A stretch of 64,000 bases of DNA. Origin: Amycolatopsis bartoniae. Lineage in GTDB: Bacteria > Actinomycetota > Actinomycetes > Mycobacteriales > Pseudonocardiaceae. The translations under genes and the position numbers were made by a program. Location of the stretch: the NCBI RefSeq assembly GCF_014191255.1, contig NZ_JACHWH010000004.1:393746-457745 (forward strand), read 5' to 3'. This document shows positions 8,451 through 18,500 of this stretch, in pieces (within the stretch, counting starts at the first letter, position 1; the number at the start of each line of letters is the position of its first letter). The notes below the pieces were generated by a model, which searched no databases, was not told the DNA's origin, and saw only the letters and a list, made by a program, of their open reading frames with translations.

Positions 8451-9212
8451 GGCTGCCTCCCGGCGAGCTGGCGAACCTTGAGCGGCACATGCTAGCCACG
8501 GCAAGATCGGGCCCCCGAAGCAGGCCGGGTTCACTGCGTGAGCGGCCGTTGGTGCTTTTACCTGCTGTGATGGGCCGTTCAGGCTAGCCGCGGTAGGAAG
8601 CGCTTTCTGCCGGTGTCACAATGAGTAACGGCGAAGCGTAGACACCACTCGATTGAGTGATAGGTGAACCTTTGACCAACTCGGAGTGTGAAAACGTGAA
8701 AGCTACCCGGATAAGCCCTGCTCAGCCTGGTTCCGGCGAAGTTGACCTACCGCCAAAAGCCACATGATCGGGCGTTATTCTTCTGCAACTCACCCGGTGG
8801 CAGCACGGTCAGTACGCCTCTGCCGGACCGCTCAGGCCACCCCTGGGCTATGTGGGTGAACGCGGATGAAAGCGGTCTCACCAGGGCTGTCACGCATCCG
8901 GAGGTTGCCCGGCGCCACTCTGCCTACTCGCCGGTCAATAGCTTGTAACAAAGGGTATTTCCGCAGGTCGGAGCCACTTTTTCCGCCCGGGTCAACTTCC
9001 GCCCCATTGGTGTACGCTTCCTTGGCCACGTTGACTCGCTGTGATCGAAGGTAACCGACCTTGTTCCGACTTCGGTGCACATCGCATGATGCAGAACCAG
9101 CGCGGAACGGCGGGTCGACGCGGCCGGGGACAGCGGCGGCGGCCCGGGCGGGGCACACACGGACGAACGTCGCAGGACGCGCACACGAGATGCCGGACAG
9201 GGAGTCACTTTC
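8451..9212. other. 762-base non-coding divergent promoter region
   Basis: This lies between the divergent DUF485 gene and cvnA. It is less GC-rich than its surroundings, especially 8580-8800 and 8930-9060, as expected for promoters. One small inverted repeat, CACTC-GATT-GAGTG, is at 8646-8659. Short open frames here (for example 8742-8948) lack ribosome sites and normal codon bias. I see no RNA gene. Confidence 0.5.
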
Positions 9213-12200
9213 GTGACCGTTGCAGGACAAGGCCAAGTGCCGGTGGGACAGCTACTGGGCCAGCAACCGCGGCGACCAGCCAAGTGGCGCGCGATCACGA
9301 GATGGCGTGACTGGAGCATCGCGGGCAAGCTGGCCGCCGTCACGCTGGTCCCCATCATCATCGCGCTGGTGCTCGGTGGCATCACCATCAGCAACCAGGT
9401 GCAGCGGTCCACCGACTTCGAACGGATCGACCGCCTGGTCGTGCTCAGCAGCGACGTGCGGGGGCTCGTCGACGCGTTGCAGCAGGAGCGCACGCGCACC
9501 GCGGCCCTGCTCAGCCAGGGCACGGTCGGCAGCTCGCCCGAGCTGGACGCCGCCCGCGCCGCCACCGACACCGCGCTCAAGCCGCTGAGCACCGACACCA
9601 CGCGCGTCACCCAGGTGGACAGCGCGGTATCCGCCCCCGGCGCCGCGAGCAACAACGCGCTCGCCCGGCTCGGCGAGGTGCGCCAGCAGGTCGCCGCGGG
9701 CCAGCTCGACTCCGTGCAGGCGCTCGACGCGTACTCCGCGATGACCACCGCGCTGCTGAGCCTCGACACCACGCTCGTCGCGGGCATGGGCGACCCGTCG
9801 ATCAGCGGCACCGCCAACGCGCTGCACGACCTGCAGGTCGCCAAGGAGGAGGTCTCGACCTCCCAGGTGCTGGTCACCTACGGCATCGCGCGCGGCAACC
9901 TCACCCCCACCCAGCTCAACCAGCTGCGCACGGCGGAGGTCCGCCTCGCCGACCGGCTGGAGGACTTCCGCGCCGCCGCGACCGGGACGCAGGGCCAGGA
10001 CTTCGACCGCACCGTCACCGGGCAGGACTTCGACACCCGCAGCCGGCTGGTCGCCAGCGTGCTGGCCGCGCAGGGCGTCACCGCGAGCGACGCGCTCGAC
10101 GCGATCTCCGGTGAGCAGTGGACCGCGGTGTCCAACGCGGTCGTCGACTCGCTGCGCGCGGTCAGCACCCGCCTCGGCGACCAGGTCGCCAGCACGTCGG
10201 AAGACCTCGTCGACACCTCCGGTACCGACGCGGGCCTGCTCGCCGTGCTGCTGTTCGCCGCGCTGGTCGTCACCGCCGCGGTGGTCTTCCTGATCACCCG
10301 CCAGCTGCTGCGCTCGCTGCGGCTGCTGCGCACCAGCGCCCTCGACGTCGCCGACAAGCAGCTGCCCGCGGCGGTGCGGAACATCCAGGAGGGCCGCGAG
10401 CAGAGCGCCGAGGTCACGCCGGTTCGGGTCGGCACCGCCGACGAGATCGGCCAGGTGGCCAAGGCGTTCGACGCGGTGCACAGCCAGGCGCTGCGCCTGG
10501 CGATCGAGCAGGCCGCGATGCGGACCGGCTACTCGAGCGTGTTCGTCAACCTCTCCCGCCGCAGCCAGAGCCTCGTGCAGCGGCAGCTGCAGCTCATCGA
10601 GCGGCTGGAGCGCGACGAGGAGGACGCCGACCAGCTGGCCACCCTGTTCCAGCTCGACCACCTCGCCACCCGCATGCGGCGCAACAACGAGAACCTGATG
10701 GTCCTCTCCGGCGCGGAGCCGGGCCGCCGCTCCGGTCAGCCGATCACCATCGCCGACGTGCTGCGTGCCGCGGTGTCGGAGATCGAGCAGTACCAGCGCG
10801 TCGTGGTGCAGCCGCCGCCCGACGGCCGGATCGTCGGCTACGCGGCCAGCGACCTGATGCGCCTGATCGCGGAGCTGCTCGACAACGCCACCGCGTTCTC
10901 GGCGCCCGAGACGCAGGTGACCGTGGCGACCCGCGTGGCGGACAACGGCGCGCTGGTCGTCGACATCATGGACAAGGGCATCGGCATGAACGAGGCCGAG
11001 GTCGCCGAGGCGAACGCGCGGCTGACCGAGGCCGCGACCGTCGACCTCGCCACCTCGCGCCGCATGGGCCTGTTCGTCGTCGGGCGCCTCGCCGGGCGTC
11101 ACCGCATCGGGGTCACACTGCACGGTGGCAAGGACATCGTCGGCGTGCGGGCCACCGTCACGGTGCCCGCGGACCTGGTGATGGGCCTGCCGCAGGCCGT
11201 GCCCGCGCCCGCCCCGGAGTTCCCGCAGGACCCGGCGCTGCCGCGGCGGCGCACCGTCAACGGCGCGGGCCGCGCGGGCGCGCTGACCAGCCTGGCCGGG
11301 ACGGCGGGCACGCTCGGCGACGGCGCGGCCGCGCCGGAACCGTGGACGCAGAACGGGCACACCGGCCTGCTGCCACCGCGGCCGTCGGACGTCGAGGTCT
11401 CGGGCACCGCGTTGTTCAGCCCGATCCAGCCGGACGAGCAGGACGTGCCCGCGCAGCCGGAGTCGCCGGAGGACCTGCCGGGCGGCGCGCTGCCCGCGGG
11501 CAAGGCGCTGTTCGAGGCGAACACGAGCTCCGGTGCGCTGACGGAGTGGTGGAGCGCGGCGGCGGCCGAGCCCGCGCCGCCGCCCCCGCCGCCTTCGCCG
11601 CGCGAGACGACGCCGATCTTCGACGAGACGCTGTCCGCGTGGTTCCGGAGTGACCGCCCGGCGCCTGCTCCTGCGGCTGGGGCTTCGGGGAAGGCCGCGG
11701 AGGCTACTGCTTCGGCCGCGTCGCCCGCGGAAGCGGAGGAGACCGCCGAGGACACGAAGGCGAGCACCGGCTGGGACTTCGCGGTCGACGAGAACTTCCG
11801 CGCGGTGCAGGCGGTGTCGCAGGCGGAGCCGACGAGCTTCACCGAGGCCGGGCTGCCGCGGCGTCGTCGTGGCGAGCAGCTCATGCCGGGCAGCGCGACG
11901 TCGGCCGAGCCGGAGAGCACGGAGAGCGCGCCCGCGTCGTCGGTGCTGCCGACCCGCGATCCGGCCGACATCCGGGGCCGGTTGAGCAGCTTCCAGCGGG
12001 GCATCAGCCGCGCCCGGCACGCTGCCCGCGACGACAGCGCGACCCAGGCTGGTGGGCCGGAGCGGCCCGCGGGTGCCTCGGGGCTGTCCCAGGGGTCGGC
12101 GGGTGCTGGCGCTTCGGGGCTGACCCAGGGACCAGCGGGTGCCGGTGCGTCGGGCCTGCCCCAGCGCAGCCCGGCGGAGCAGTCCTGGCCGGACGCGGAC

Positions 12201-13730
12201 CAGGCGGCCGCGGCGGAGGCGAACCCGCTGCCGCAGCGCCGTCCGGCCGGGGAGTCGCGGCGGCCGGAGGGTGGCCTGCCGCAACGCCAGCCGGGTGGAG
12301 AAGGTGCGCTACCCCGGCGCCAGCCGGGTGGGAGCGCGGCCTTCGCGTTGCCGCAGCCGAGCGGCGAAAGCCTTTTCTCGACCGGGGGGCGGGGCGGCGA
12401 GAGCACGTCCCGGCAGTCTGGCGGGGAGGATGCCTTGTCGCAGCGGCAGTCTCGTGGGGAGAGCGCCCTCTCGAAGCGGCAGCCCGGCGGGGAAGGTGCG
12501 CCGGAGCGGCAGTCTGGTGGGGAAGGCGCCCTGCCGCAGCGGCAGTCCGGTGAGGACGGTGCACGCCGGTCGGAGGGTGGGGACGGCTCGCTTTCCCAAC
12601 GGCGACCGGCGGGTGAGGGCGACCTCGCGCGGCGTGGACAGGAGGCGGGAGAAAGCGCTTCCTCGGACGGCGAGCACGGCGAAGAAAGCGCTCTCCCGCG
12701 GCGGCAGCGGAGGGAAAGCGCTTTCTCGCCGGGGAACGAGGAGGAGCTGCCCCAGCGCCAGGGGGGCGAGGGTGGCCTTCCGCGCCGCAAGCCGACCGCG
12801 GGAAGCGACCTCCCGCAGCAGGGCGACGAGAGCGGTCTGCCTCGGCGGCGGGGCAGCGAGGCTGGCCTTCCGCAGCGGCAGGGTAGCGAGAGCGGCCTGG
12901 CCCAGGAGGGCGACGAGCAGGGCTTGCCCCAGCGGCAGGGCGGCGAGAGCGGTCTGCCCCAGCGGCAGGGCGCGGAAAGTGGCCTGTCCGAGCAGGGCTT
13001 GCCCCAGCGAGGCGGCGACACCGGTCTGCCTCGGCGGCGGGGCGGCGAGAGCGGCCTGCCTCAGGAGAGCACCGACACCGGCCTGCCCCAGCGGCGTGGC
13101 GGCGAGAGCGGCCTCCCGCAGCGCCAGACCGGCGCCACCGGCCTTCCGCAGCGGCAGGGCAGCGACACCGGCCTTCCGCGCCGCCAGCCGACCGGCGTCA
13201 CCGGCGAGACTCCGCTGCCCCGCAGGCAGCCCCCGCCGGACCGGACCGCAACACCCGCCGCCGGAGCAGGAAACCCGCCGCGGCGGCACGTGAACGAGCC
13301 CCCTCGGCGGCTGGAGCCGCCGGAGGAGCCCGCCGAGACCTCCGGGGCCTTCCTGTGGCGCAAGCCCCAGGAGTTCCCCGAGGACAGCCAGGCCCCGCTG
13401 CCCCGACGGCAGCAGGGCGAACCCCAACCGGAGGCCGTCGGCGCGGAGCCGGCTTGGTCCTTCGCCACCGACGAGAGCTGGCGGACCGTGGAAGCGGTTT
13501 CCCAGTCCGCTCCGGTGAGCTACACGGCGGCCGGGCTCCCGCGCCGCCGGCGTGGCGAGCAGCTGCTCCCGGGCAGTGCGTCTTCCGCGGGGGTGCCGGG
13601 TGCCCGCACCCAGCGCGACCCGCAGGATGTGCGCGGCAGGCTGAACAGTTTCCAGCAAGGTGTCCGGCGTGGACGGCACCGCACGGCTCAGCCCGCCGAG
13701 TCTGATCACGAAACGATGGAGGGTGAATGA
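9213..13730 (+). CDS. cvnA: Conservon sensor histidine kinase with a very long repeat-rich tail
   Basis: 1505 residues from GTG 9213, preceded by GGGAG. Order: cytoplasmic N-terminus; membrane segment about 38-59; extracellular nitrate/nitrite-sensor-like (NIT) helical domain about 65-335; second membrane segment about 343-365; HAMP-like linker; DHp-like helices with QLDHLATRMRRNNENL (His483 the candidate phospho-acceptor); HATPase domain about 545-660 with ELLDNATAFS and DKGIGMNE. From about residue 665 on the protein is low-complexity. A module of about 80 residues occurs twice, at 854-935 and 1415-1492, around a long array of GLPQRQ-type repeats. In Streptomyces, CvnA proteins are membrane sensors that work with roadblock, DUF742 and GTPase partners; all three follow here, with an ATGA overlap to cvnB. 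Ligand and output are unknown. Confidence 0.92.
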   Translation: MTVAGQGQVPVGQLLGQQPRRPAKWRAITRWRDWSIAGKLAAVTLVPIIIALVLGGITISNQVQRSTDFERIDRLVVLSSDVRGLVDALQQERTRTAALLSQGTVGSSPELDAARAATDTALKPLSTDTTRVTQVDSAVSAPGAASNNALARLGEVRQQVAAGQLDSVQALDAYSAMTTALLSLDTTLVAGMGDPSISGTANALHDLQVAKEEVSTSQVLVTYGIARGNLTPTQLNQLRTAEVRLADRLEDFRAAATGTQGQDFDRTVTGQDFDTRSRLVASVLAAQGVTASDALDAISGEQWTAVSNAVVDSLRAVSTRLGDQVASTSEDLVDTSGTDAGLLAVLLFAALVVTAAVVFLITRQLLRSLRLLRTSALDVADKQLPAAVRNIQEGREQSAEVTPVRVGTADEIGQVAKAFDAVHSQALRLAIEQAAMRTGYSSVFVNLSRRSQSLVQRQLQLIERLERDEEDADQLATLFQLDHLATRMRRNNENLMVLSGAEPGRRSGQPITIADVLRAAVSEIEQYQRVVVQPPPDGRIVGYAASDLMRLIAELLDNATAFSAPETQVTVATRVADNGALVVDIMDKGIGMNEAEVAEANARLTEAATVDLATSRRMGLFVVGRLAGRHRIGVTLHGGKDIVGVRATVTVPADLVMGLPQAVPAPAPEFPQDPALPRRRTVNGAGRAGALTSLAGTAGTLGDGAAAPEPWTQNGHTGLLPPRPSDVEVSGTALFSPIQPDEQDVPAQPESPEDLPGGALPAGKALFEANTSSGALTEWWSAAAAEPAPPPPPPSPRETTPIFDETLSAWFRSDRPAPAPAAGASGKAAEATASAASPAEAEETAEDTKASTGWDFAVDENFRAVQAVSQAEPTSFTEAGLPRRRRGEQLMPGSATSAEPESTESAPASSVLPTRDPADIRGRLSSFQRGISRARHAARDDSATQAGGPERPAGASGLSQGSAGAGASGLTQGPAGAGASGLPQRSPAEQSWPDADQAAAAEANPLPQRRPAGESRRPEGGLPQRQPGGEGALPRRQPGGSAAFALPQPSGESLFSTGGRGGESTSRQSGGEDALSQRQSRGESALSKRQPGGEGAPERQSGGEGALPQRQSGEDGARRSEGGDGSLSQRRPAGEGDLARRGQEAGESASSDGEHGEESALPRRQRRESAFSPGNEEELPQRQGGEGGLPRRKPTAGSDLPQQGDESGLPRRRGSEAGLPQRQGSESGLAQEGDEQGLPQRQGGESGLPQRQGAESGLSEQGLPQRGGDTGLPRRRGGESGLPQESTDTGLPQRRGGESGLPQRQTGATGLPQRQGSDTGLPRRQPTGVTGETPLPRRQPPPDRTATPAAGAGNPPRRHVNEPPRRLEPPEEPAETSGAFLWRKPQEFPEDSQAPLPRRQQGEPQPEAVGAEPAWSFATDESWRTVEAVSQSAPVSYTAAGLPRRRRGEQLLPGSASSAGVPGARTQRDPQDVRGRLNSFQQGVRRGRHRTAQPAESDHETMEGE
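11772..12018 (+). repeat. First copy of the CvnA tail module
   Basis: Encodes residues 854-935, starting with WDFAVDENFRAVQAVSQ, then AGLPRRRRGEQLMPGS, and ending near DIRGRLSSFQRGISRARH. It matches the true C-terminus of the same protein (second copy at 13455-13690). Confidence 0.85.
12220..13240 (+). repeat. Degenerate repeat array inside cvnA (GLPQRQ / GESGLP units)
   Basis: About 340 codons made of imperfect units such as GLPQRQGGES, GLPRRRGGES and ALPQRQSGE, usually 10-12 residues each, rich in Gly, Gln, Arg, Glu and Ser. The DNA unit of about 30-36 bases is most regular at 12,830-13,190 and more decayed toward 12,300. The protein segment should be disordered, with alternating basic (PQRQ, PRRR) and acidic (GES, GDE) patches. 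Confidence 0.85.
13455..13690 (+). repeat. Second copy of the CvnA tail module (C-terminus)
   Basis: Encodes residues 1415-1492: WSFATDESWRTVEAVSQ, AGLPRRRRGEQLLPGS and DVRGRLNSFQQGVRRGRH. Nearly every conserved block of the first copy is repeated in the same order. Confidence 0.85.
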
Positions 13731-14170
13731 CCTCGCCGCAGCCACAACACAACCAGTTCGGATGGCTGGTCAACGACTTCGCCGAGCGCGTCCCCGGTGT
13801 CGCGCACGCCGTGGTCGTGTCGGCCGACGGGCTGCTGCTGACCGCGTCGAACCGCTTGCCCCTCGACCGTGCCGACCAGCTCGCCGCGGTCGCCTCCGGC
13901 CTCGTCAGCCTCACGCAGGGGGCGGCGCGCTGCTTCGAAGCCGGAGCGGTCAACGAGACCGTGGTGGAGATGGAGCTCGGCATCATGGTGCTGATGTCCA
14001 TCAGCGACGGGTCGTGCCTGGCCGTGCTCGCGGCACCCAACTGCGACATCGGTCAGGTGGCCTACGAGATGACCATGCTGGTCGACCGCGTCGGCCAGAT
14101 CCTGACCCCGGAACTGCGCGCCCAGCTGCAGGGTTCCGGGGGTGCCCTGATCGGCGAACCGGTGGGATGA
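13727..14170 (+). CDS. cvnB: Roadblock/LC7 protein of the conservon
   Basis: 147 residues from ATG 13727, overlapping the cvnA stop by four bases (ATGA). The whole protein is one roadblock/LC7 domain: FGWLVNDFAERVPGVAHAVVVSADGLLL, a central GLVSLTQGAARCFEAG helix, and GSCLAVLAAPNCDIGQVAYEM. Proteins of this type (MglB-like) act as GTPase-activating or scaffold partners of small Ras-like GTPases; here the partner is CvnD two genes downstream. Cytoplasmic and membrane-associated through CvnA by analogy with Streptomyces conservons. Confidence 0.95.
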   Translation: MTSPQPQHNQFGWLVNDFAERVPGVAHAVVVSADGLLLTASNRLPLDRADQLAAVASGLVSLTQGAARCFEAGAVNETVVEMELGIMVLMSISDGSCLAVLAAPNCDIGQVAYEMTMLVDRVGQILTPELRAQLQGSGGALIGEPVG

Positions 14171-14177
14171 TGCCGCG

Positions 14178-14873
14178 ATGACCCCTCCTGCCGAGGACGA
14201 CGACGCGACCTTCGCGGACGTCCTCAACGGCTTCACCTTGGATTCCGGCCGCGCGCGCCGGAAGCGCAGGAAGGCCAAGGAGTCCGAAGCCGAGGCGCCG
14301 GCCGCGCAGCAGGACGAGCCGGCGCCCGGTCCGGCCCAGGCGCAGCCGCACGAGCCGTCCCAGTACCCCTCACCCGTGCCGCGGACGGGGTACTTCGAGC
14401 CCGAGCAGGGGTCGGGTTACTTCCAACCGGCCCGGGGCACGGACTTCGGCACCGGCTACTTCGAGCCCGCCGTGTCCGGCAGCGTCGTGCCGGAGCGCCC
14501 CGAGCCAGGGCCCGTCGAGGACGAGACCGCGGCCGTGCGCCCGTACGCTCTGACGGGTGGCCGCACACGGGCCAGTTACGCACTGGAGCTGGAGACCCTC
14601 GTCTCCGTGAAGAACACCGTCGCCGCCCGCCTGGACGCGGGGCTCGCGATGCAGTTCGAGCACCGTCAGATAGTGGAAGAATGCCGGACGCCACGTTCGG
14701 TCGCGGAGATCGCGGCGCTGCTGCGGGTTCCCGTCGGCGTGGCCCGGGTGCTCATCAGTGACACGGCCGACGCCGGCTTGATCACCGTGCACAAGACCGT
14801 GTCCGGCAGTGACAACGCCGAGGCGCATCTCAATTTGATGGAAAGGGTGTTGAGTGGACTCCGTCGGCTTTAA
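14178..14873 (+). CDS. cvnC: DUF742 protein of the conservon
   Basis: 231 residues from ATG 14178. Residues about 115-231 are a typical DUF742 domain: VRPYALTGGRTR, LELETLVS, FEHRQIVEECRTPRSVAEIAALLRVPVGVARVLISD with a winged-helix-like pattern, ending HLNLMERVLSGLRRL. The first 110 residues are extended and disordered, longer than in many CvnC proteins, and hold three GYF-type repeats (GYFEPEQGS, GYFQPARGT, GYFEPAVSG). Function is unknown beyond its fixed place in conservons. Its 3' end overlaps cvnD by 20 bases. Confidence 0.93.
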   Translation: MTPPAEDDDATFADVLNGFTLDSGRARRKRRKAKESEAEAPAAQQDEPAPGPAQAQPHEPSQYPSPVPRTGYFEPEQGSGYFQPARGTDFGTGYFEPAVSGSVVPERPEPGPVEDETAAVRPYALTGGRTRASYALELETLVSVKNTVAARLDAGLAMQFEHRQIVEECRTPRSVAEIAALLRVPVGVARVLISDTADAGLITVHKTVSGSDNAEAHLNLMERVLSGLRRL

Positions 14874-15465
14874 GGCACCGCGGCCTGCCGCGCCGCAGAC
14901 CATGACCTCGGCCAAGATCGTGGTCGCCGGTGGCTTCGGCGCCGGCAAGACCACCTTCGTCGGGTCGGTGTCGGAGATCGTGCCTCTCACCACCGAGGCG
15001 ATGATGACCGACGCCAGCCGTGGCATCGACAACCTCGACAACACCCCGAACAAGGCCACCACCACGGTGGCCATGGACTTCGGCCGGGTGTCGCTGGACG
15101 AGGACCTGATCCTGTACCTGTTCGGGACGCCGGGCCAGCAGCGGTTCTGGTTCATGTGGGACGACCTCGTGCGCGGGGCGATCGGTGCCGTCGTGCTCGC
15201 GGACACCCGCCGGCTCGCGGACTCGTTCGCGCCCGTCGACTTCTTCGAGGACCGCAGGCTGCCGTACATCATTGGCGTGAACACGTTCGACGGGGTGCTC
15301 AGCCACGACCTCAACGACGTGCGCGAGGCGCTGGCGGTGGACTCGAGCGTGCCGATCGTGCGCTGCGACGCCCGGGACCGCGAGTCGACCAAGCAGACGC
15401 TGATCACGCTGGTCGAGTACGCCATGCGCCAGTGGATCCAGCTGCGGGCGGCCAACGCCCGCTGA
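14854..15465 (+). CDS. cvnD: Small Ras-like GTPase of the conservon
   Basis: 203 residues from GTG 14854, starting inside cvnC. The P-loop is GGFGAGKTT (residues 26-34); the switch II region is LFGTPGQQRFWFMWDDL; the base-recognition motif is degenerate (GVNTFDG rather than NKxD), as is usual for MglA/CvnD-type proteins. It would be the nucleotide-controlled output switch of the complex, acted on by the roadblock protein. The last gene of the operon; 72 bases separate it from icmF. Confidence 0.95.
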   Translation: MDSVGFKAPRPAAPQTMTSAKIVVAGGFGAGKTTFVGSVSEIVPLTTEAMMTDASRGIDNLDNTPNKATTTVAMDFGRVSLDEDLILYLFGTPGQQRFWFMWDDLVRGAIGAVVLADTRRLADSFAPVDFFEDRRLPYIIGVNTFDGVLSHDLNDVREALAVDSSVPIVRCDARDRESTKQTLITLVEYAMRQWIQLRAANAR

Positions 15466-15537
15466 CGGGTGCCCCGTGGTCCACGTCACGTCGACGCTCG
15501 GGTTTAAAACAGTAGGAAGTCCGAGTATTTTAGGGGT

Positions 15538-18500
15538 ATGAACGCGCCCCTGTACAAAGCTGTGCACCCGGTCCGGTTCGTGACGGCGTCGAGCCTGTTC
15601 GACGGGCACGACGCGTCCATCAACATCATGCGCCGCATCCTGCAGTCGCAGGGCGCGGAGGTCGTGCACCTCGGCCACAACCGGTCGGTGGACGAGGTCG
15701 TGACGGCCGTCATCGCCGAGGACGCCCAGGGCGTGGCGATCAGCGCCTACCAGGGCGGCCACGTCGAGTACTTCTCGTACCTGGTCGAGCTGCTGTGTGA
15801 GCGCGGCGCCGGGCACGTGCGCGTGTACGGCGGCGGGGGCGGCGTCATCGTGCGCGACGAGATCGAGCTGCTGCACTCGCGGGGCGTCGCGCGCATCTTC
15901 TCCCCGGACGACGGCCTGGAGCTGGGCCTGCCCGGGATGATCAACCTGATGATCCGCGAGTGCGACGTCGACCTGGCGCGGCAGCAGGCCGGCTCGGTGG
16001 ACGAACTGCTCTCCGGCGATGTCCGCACGCTCGCCAGGGCCATCACGCAGCTGCAGGCGGGCGCGCTGCCCGAAGACTGGCGGAACGCGATCGCCGACGC
16101 GGCGAAGTCCCGCACGGTTCCGGTCCTGGGCATCACGGGCACCGGTGGCTCGGGCAAGTCGTCGCTGACGGACGAGCTGATCCGCCGGTTCCGGCTGGAC
16201 CAGCAGGACAAGCTGCGCATCGCGGTGCTCGCGGTGGACCCGACGCGGCGGCGGGGCGGCGGCGCGCTGCTCGGCGACCGCATCCGGATGAACTCCCTCG
16301 GTTCGGCGGTGTACTTCCGTTCGCTGGCCACGCGCGGCTCCACCGGCGAGATTCCCGAGGGGCTCGACGACGCGATCCTCGCGTGCAAGGCGGCCGGCTA
16401 CGACCTGGTGATCGTGGAGACGCCGGGCATCGGGCAGGGCGACGCGGGCATCGTCGACCACGTCGACCACTCGCTGTACGTGATGACGCCGGAGTTCGGC
16501 GCGGCCTCGCAGCTGGAGAAGATCGACATGCTCGACTTCGCCGACGCGGTGGCCATCAACAAGTTCGAGCGCCGGGGCGCCGAGGACGCGCGCCGCGACG
16601 TGGCGCGCCAGCTGGTGCGCAACCGCGAGGAGTTCGGCGCCTCGCCGGACGACATGCCGGTGTTCGGGACCAGCGCGGCGAAGTTCAACGACGACGGCGT
16701 GACCGCGCTCTACCAGTTCCTGCGGGACCTGTTGGCGGGCAAGGGCCTTCCGGTCACGGCGGGCACGCTGCCGCACGTCGAGGGCAAGGTGTCCAGCGGC
16801 GCGAGCACGATCATCCCGACCTCGCGCACGCGTTACCTCGCGGAGATCGCGGACACGGTCCGGAGCTACCACCGGCACACGCAAGAGCAGGTCGAGGCGG
16901 TCCGCGAGCGTGACCAGCTGGCCGCGGCGAAGGCGGCGTTGGAGCGCGTGAACGCCGACACGACGGCGATTTCCGAACTGCTCGACGAGGCGGAGTCGCG
17001 TGTGGACGGTGAGACGCGACGGCTGCTGGAGCACTGGCAGGAGCTGGCGGAGTCCTACCGCGGCGAGGAGCTCGTGTTTAAGGTGCGCGACAAGGAGCTG
17101 CGCACCCAGCTGTGGCGGGAAACCCTGTCCGGCAACCGAATTCCGCGCGTGGCGCTGCCGCGGTACGGTGAGAACGGCGAGCTGCTGTCGTTCCTGCGCC
17201 GCGAGCACCTGCCGGGCTACTTCCCTTACACCGCAGGGGTTTTCCCGTTCAAGCGGGAGGGTGAGGACCCGGCGCGGATGTTCGCGGGCGAGGGCGACGC
17301 GTTCCGCACCAACCGGCGGTTCAAGTACCTGTCGGCGGAGTCCGAGGCGAAGCGGCTGTCCACCGCGTTCGACTCGGTCACCCTCTACGGACACGACCCG
17401 GACACGCGGCCGGACATCTACGGCAAGGTCGGCACCTCCGGCGTGTCGATCGCGTCGCTGGACGACATGAAGGCGCTCTACGACGGGTTCGACCTGACCG
17501 CGCCGAACACGTCCGTCTCCATGACCATCAACGGCCCCGCGCCGACCATCCTCGCGTTCTTCCTCAACACCGCGATCGACCAGCGGGTGGACGCCTTCCG
17601 CGCCGAGCACGGCCGCGAGCCGACGCCGGAGGAGTTCGCCGAGCTGCGCGAGTGGACGCTGCACCAGGTGCGCGGCACGGTGCAGGCCGACATCCTCAAG
17701 GAGGACCAGGGGCAGAACACCTGCATCTTCTCCACCGAGTTCTCGCTGCGGATGATGGCCGACATCCAGGAGTGGTTCATCGAGCACGGGGTGCGCAACT
17801 TCTACTCGGTCTCGATCTCCGGCTACCACATCGCCGAGGCCGGGGCGAACCCGATCTCGCAGCTGGCGTTCACGCTGGCCAACGGGTTCACCTACGTCGA
17901 GTCGTACCTCGCGCGCGGGATGCACATCGACGACTTCGCGCCGAACCTGTCGTTCTTCTTCTCCAACGGGATGGACGCGGAGTACTCGGTGCTGGGCCGG
18001 GTGGCGCGGCGCATCTGGGCGACGGCGATGCGGGAGCGCTACGGCGCGAACGAGCGCTCGCAGAAACTCAAGTACCACGTGCAGACCTCGGGCCGCTCGC
18101 TGCATGCGCAGGAGATGAGCTTCAACGACATCCGCACCACGCTGCAGGCGCTGTGTGCGCTCTACGACAACGCGAACTCCTTGCACACCAACGCTTTCGA
18201 CGAGGCGATCACCACGCCGACGGAGAACTCGGTGCGCCGCGCGATGGCGATCCAGATGATCATCAACAAGGAGTGGGGCCTGTCGAAGAACGAGAACCCG
18301 CTGCAGGGCTCGTTCGTCATCGACGAGCTGACCGACCTGGTCGAGGAGGCCGTGCTCACGGAGTTCGACCGGATCTCCGAGCGCGGCGGCGTGCTGGGCG
18401 CAATGGAGACGGGCTACCAGCGCGGCCGGATCCAGGACGAGTCGATGCTGTACGAGCGGCTCAAGCACGACGGCACGCTGCCGATCGTCGGGGTCAACAC

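Noticed and set aside
8742..8948. A 68-residue gene before cvnA
   Set aside because: No ribosome site, odd composition, lies in the AT-richer promoter region.
9252..13021. Very long open frames on the minus strand opposite cvnA
   Set aside because: They mirror the GC-biased third positions and the repeat array of cvnA, start without ribosome sites and have no recognisable domains.
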